Made by a program: the position numbers and the translations under genes
The notes under the pieces: model-generated
Databases searched by the model: none
Told to the model about the DNA's origin: nothing
The model's input: only the letters and a program-made list of their open reading frames with translations
Assembly (NCBI GenBank): GCA_021793335.1
Contig: JAJYSW010000139.1
Span: 1 to 8,545 of the forward strand
DNA from: Actinomycetes bacterium
GTDB taxonomy: Bacteria; Actinomycetota; Actinomycetes; Mycobacteriales; Micromonosporaceae
Direction of reading: 5' to 3'
Length of the DNA: 8,545 nucleotides
Shown: piece by piece, positions 6,537-8,545 of the stretch
Numbering within the stretch: position 1 is the stretch's first letter
How the letters are laid out: each line of letters begins with the position of its first letter

Positions 6537-7435
6537 TGACGTACTCCGAGCTGCTGAGCGACGCCGTGGACCTGCATGTGCACGCGGGGCCGAGCCTGAT
6601 GGCCCGTCGATTCGACGCGCTCGAAGTGGCTCGGGCCGCGCAGCGCGCGCGCATGGGCGGCATCCTGCTCAAGGACCACTACGTCCCGACTCAGGACCTG
6701 GCGGGGCTCGTGCGGCGCGAACTCGAACGGGAGGCCGGCGAGGCGGCGCTCGACGTGCACGGGGCGATCTGCCTGAACGCGTCCGTGGGCGGCTTCTCGC
6801 CGGCCGCGGTCGAAGTCGCGCTCACCGCGGGAGCGCGCATGGTCTACCTGCCGACGATCACCGCCGCGCACCACACCCGGATGATCGAGGGCAAGCGGCG
6901 CGGCAAGCTCATGCCGACGCCGCCGATCCGGCACCGGCCGCCGACCCCGGTCCCCGAGGACCTGGAACACTGGCCCGACTGGATCGAGATCGCCGAGCTG
7001 ATCGCCCGATTCGACGCGGTCTTGAGCACGGGCCACATGGACCGGCCGACCGCGCTGCGCCTCGTCGAGAGCGCACGACGCCACGGCGTCCGACGCTTCC
7101 TCGCCACGCACGCGATGCTCTTCGAACCCCTTGACGAGCATTTCATCACCGCCGCCGCCGAGCTGGACATCCACATCGAAGTCACTGCTCTGCCCACGGT
7201 GTTCCCCGAATTCACCCTGCCGGAGTTCGGACAGCCCGTCCGACGCGTGACCGGCATGATCGACCGCCTCGGCGCGGCCCGCGTGGTGCTCTCTAGCGAC
7301 TGCGGCCATCCCGAAGGGCCCAACACCGTGTCCGCGTTCGGTGAGTACCTCGATCTGCTCGTGCGGTCGGGCGTCTCGGAGGCGCGGGTGCGGACCATGG
7401 TCGTCGACAATCCGACGGCGCTCATAGCTCCATAG
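6536..7435 (+). CDS. Metal-dependent hydrolase, DUF6282/amidohydrolase-like
   Basis: A 299-residue protein with the fold signatures of the amidohydrolase/PHP-like TIM-barrel hydrolases; I most closely recall it as a DUF6282 protein, a poorly studied family. Candidate metal-site residues appear in order along the barrel: D12-L-H14-V-H16 in the first strand, K46-D-H48, H112-H113, the STGHMD motif (164-169, H167), H192 in ATHAM, and SSDCGHP (253-259, D255 and H258). D-x-H-x-H, later histidines and a final aspartate are the usual pattern for one or two divalent metals that activate water. A likely task is hydrolysis of an amide, lactam, lactone or ester formed after ring opening; the true substrate is unknown. 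The ATG at 6536 has GGAG eight bases upstream and overlaps the previous stop (TGATG). The reading frame is open back to 6143, but that part is a shadow of the Rid gene. Confidence 0.78.
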   Translation: MTYSELLSDAVDLHVHAGPSLMARRFDALEVARAAQRARMGGILLKDHYVPTQDLAGLVRRELEREAGEAALDVHGAICLNASVGGFSPAAVEVALTAGARMVYLPTITAAHHTRMIEGKRRGKLMPTPPIRHRPPTPVPEDLEHWPDWIEIAELIARFDAVLSTGHMDRPTALRLVESARRHGVRRFLATHAMLFEPLDEHFITAAAELDIHIEVTALPTVFPEFTLPEFGQPVRRVTGMIDRLGAARVVLSSDCGHPEGPNTVSAFGEYLDLLVRSGVSEARVRTMVVDNPTALIAP

Positions 7436-7437
7436 GA

Positions 7438-7458
7438 GATAGACGCACCGTCTGCATC
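7438..7458 (+). promoter_or_regulatory. Intercistronic stem-loop before the binding-protein gene
   Basis: In the only real gap inside the operon (47 bases), AGACG (7441-7445) and CGTCT (7449-7453) form a perfect 5-bp stem with loop CAC. Flanking GAT and ATC can extend it past a two-base bulge. There is no T-tract, so a full terminator is unlikely. Similar stem-loops beside binding-protein genes can protect that part of the message and raise expression relative to the membrane subunits. A strong ribosome binding site (AAAGGAAAGG, about 7467-7476) follows. Confidence 0.4.
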
Positions 7459-7482
7459 AACAGATAAGAAAGGAAAGGCATC

Positions 7483-8538
7483 ATGCGCAGCACCACTCGA
7501 ACCGCGCCGCGTCATGTCGTCGGCGCTCTCGTTGCCGGCCTGGCATTGACGATGGCGGCCTGCGCCCCTGGAGGAGAGGAGTCACCGGTCGACGAAGACC
7601 TCGACCAGGTGACGCTGTTGACCAACTTCCGCATCGTATTCGCACACTACGCCGATCTGTACGGAGCGGTCGAAGAGGGCATCTTCGCCGAGCACGGCGT
7701 CGACATGCTCGTGCAGCCCGGCCAGACCTCGGCGGACACCGTGGCCCAGGTCGCCGCCGGCACCGCTCAATTCGGCATCGTCGACCCGGTGTCCGGCATG
7801 GTGGCGATCGAACAGGGCGCCGAGGTGACCTTCGTGGCCTCGCGCTTCCAGAGCTACACCGGATCGGTGTGCTGGTCGGAGCCCGAGAACGCCGTCGAGT
7901 CCTGGTCGGACCTGGTCGGCAAGAGCATCGGCGGGGCGACCGGCGACGCCTTCGTCACCGCGCTGCCGCTGCTGATGGAACAGAACGGCGTCGACCCCGA
8001 CATCGAAGTGATCACCCTCGACTCCAACGCCCAACAGGGCGCGCTCATCTCCGGTCAGATCGATCTCGTGCCCACGAACGCGGTCGGCCTGGCCGATAAG
8101 GAGCTGGGCCTCGCCGAACACGGCAAGGACATCGGCTGCTTCCGTTTCGCCGAGCACGGCGCCGCGCTGCCGGGCTTCGCCATGCTGGTGAACAACGATC
8201 TGATCGAATCGGACCCCGACCTGGTACAGCGTGTGGTGGACGCCTACGCGGAGGCGGTGCTGTGGGGCCTGGAGCACCCCGAACCGGCGGTGGACGCCTT
8301 CATGGACGCCTTCCCCGACCGCGACCGCGAGGCGGTCGAACTGGACTTCGGTTACAGCGAGGCGTTCCTGGACTCCGTCGCGACCGACCCCGAGCTAGGG
8401 GTGTTCGCGCTCGTCCCCGAGTACATGGACGGGGCCGCCGAACTGGCCGCGTTGAAGTACGACAGCGAGATCGCCGCCGAGGACACCTACACGAACCGGT
8501 TCGTCGAAGAGGTGCCGACCGAACTGCGGAACCCCTGA
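7483..8538 (+). CDS. ABC substrate-binding lipoprotein, NMT1/SsuA-like
   Basis: A 351-residue periplasmic-type binding protein that would be exported and lipid-anchored outside the membrane. The N-terminus has basic residues, a hydrophobic stretch (about 12-24) and a lipobox-like TMAAC with C27 as the likely modified cysteine; Met at position -3 is slightly unusual. The mature part shows the NMT1/THI5/SsuA style: LLTNFRIVFAHYADLYGAVEEGIF (45-68, an early ligand loop), the helix VAQVAAGTAQFGIVDP (87-102), then GKSIGGATGD and LISGQIDLVPTNAVGL. The mature chain is rich in Asp and Glu and has only two other cysteines (C130 and C219), which might form a disulfide. Length and domain plan are normal for the family. 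It is the binding subunit for the permease and ATPase encoded at 4111-5711. Ligands in the family include pyrimidine precursors, sulfonates, taurine and aromatic acids; I cannot choose among them. Its stop is seven bases from the window end, so any terminator is outside. Confidence 0.93.
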   Translation: MRSTTRTAPRHVVGALVAGLALTMAACAPGGEESPVDEDLDQVTLLTNFRIVFAHYADLYGAVEEGIFAEHGVDMLVQPGQTSADTVAQVAAGTAQFGIVDPVSGMVAIEQGAEVTFVASRFQSYTGSVCWSEPENAVESWSDLVGKSIGGATGDAFVTALPLLMEQNGVDPDIEVITLDSNAQQGALISGQIDLVPTNAVGLADKELGLAEHGKDIGCFRFAEHGAALPGFAMLVNNDLIESDPDLVQRVVDAYAEAVLWGLEHPEPAVDAFMDAFPDRDREAVELDFGYSEAFLDSVATDPELGVFALVPEYMDGAAELAALKYDSEIAAEDTYTNRFVEEVPTELRNP

Positions 8539-8545
8539 GCCCGGA

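Overview
The window is GC-rich (roughly 70%) with strongly G/C-biased third codon positions, GTG start codons and tightly packed reading frames. This fits an actinomycete chromosome. The secreted binding protein is very acidic and the overall style recalls Nocardiopsaceae or other Streptosporangiales, but that placement is a guess. I see no rRNA, tRNA, CRISPR array, insertion sequence or phage gene.

Layout. Positions 1-290 hold no gene I can support; there is an AT-rich patch at about 83-121. A leftward gene (291-830) encodes a small polytopic membrane protein with several histidines. Positions 831-1072 are non-coding and contain a GC-rich, potentially branched inverted-repeat structure (931-1004). 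A leftward IclR-family regulator of the PcaR/PobR type (1073-1930) follows. The divergent intergenic region (1931-2115) carries a near-ideal promoter and an operator-like element: a perfect 19-bp palindrome plus a third copy of the same half-site.

From 2116 to 8538 eight genes read rightward with overlaps or very short gaps, which suggests one operon: (1) an HpaC-like flavin reductase; (2) an HpaB-like flavin-dependent monooxygenase; (3) an SsuC/TauC-like ABC permease; (4) its ATPase; (5) a small single-domain cupin; (6) a Rid (YjgF/UK114) family protein; (7) a metal-dependent hydrolase resembling DUF6282/amidohydrolases; (8) an NMT1/SsuA-like substrate-binding lipoprotein.

How they may work together (inference). 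The lipoprotein and ABC pair import a small, probably aromatic or N-heterocyclic compound. The two-component monooxygenase hydroxylates it. The cupin could open the activated ring, the Rid protein could process an enamine/imine intermediate, and the hydrolase could act on a ring-opened product. The IclR protein probably senses the substrate or an intermediate at the three-half-site operator. The combination resembles a self-contained import-and-degradation pathway whose substrate I cannot identify. Non-canonical residues at expected active-site positions of the monooxygenase and the Rid protein suggest it is not simply 4-hydroxyphenylacetate degradation.
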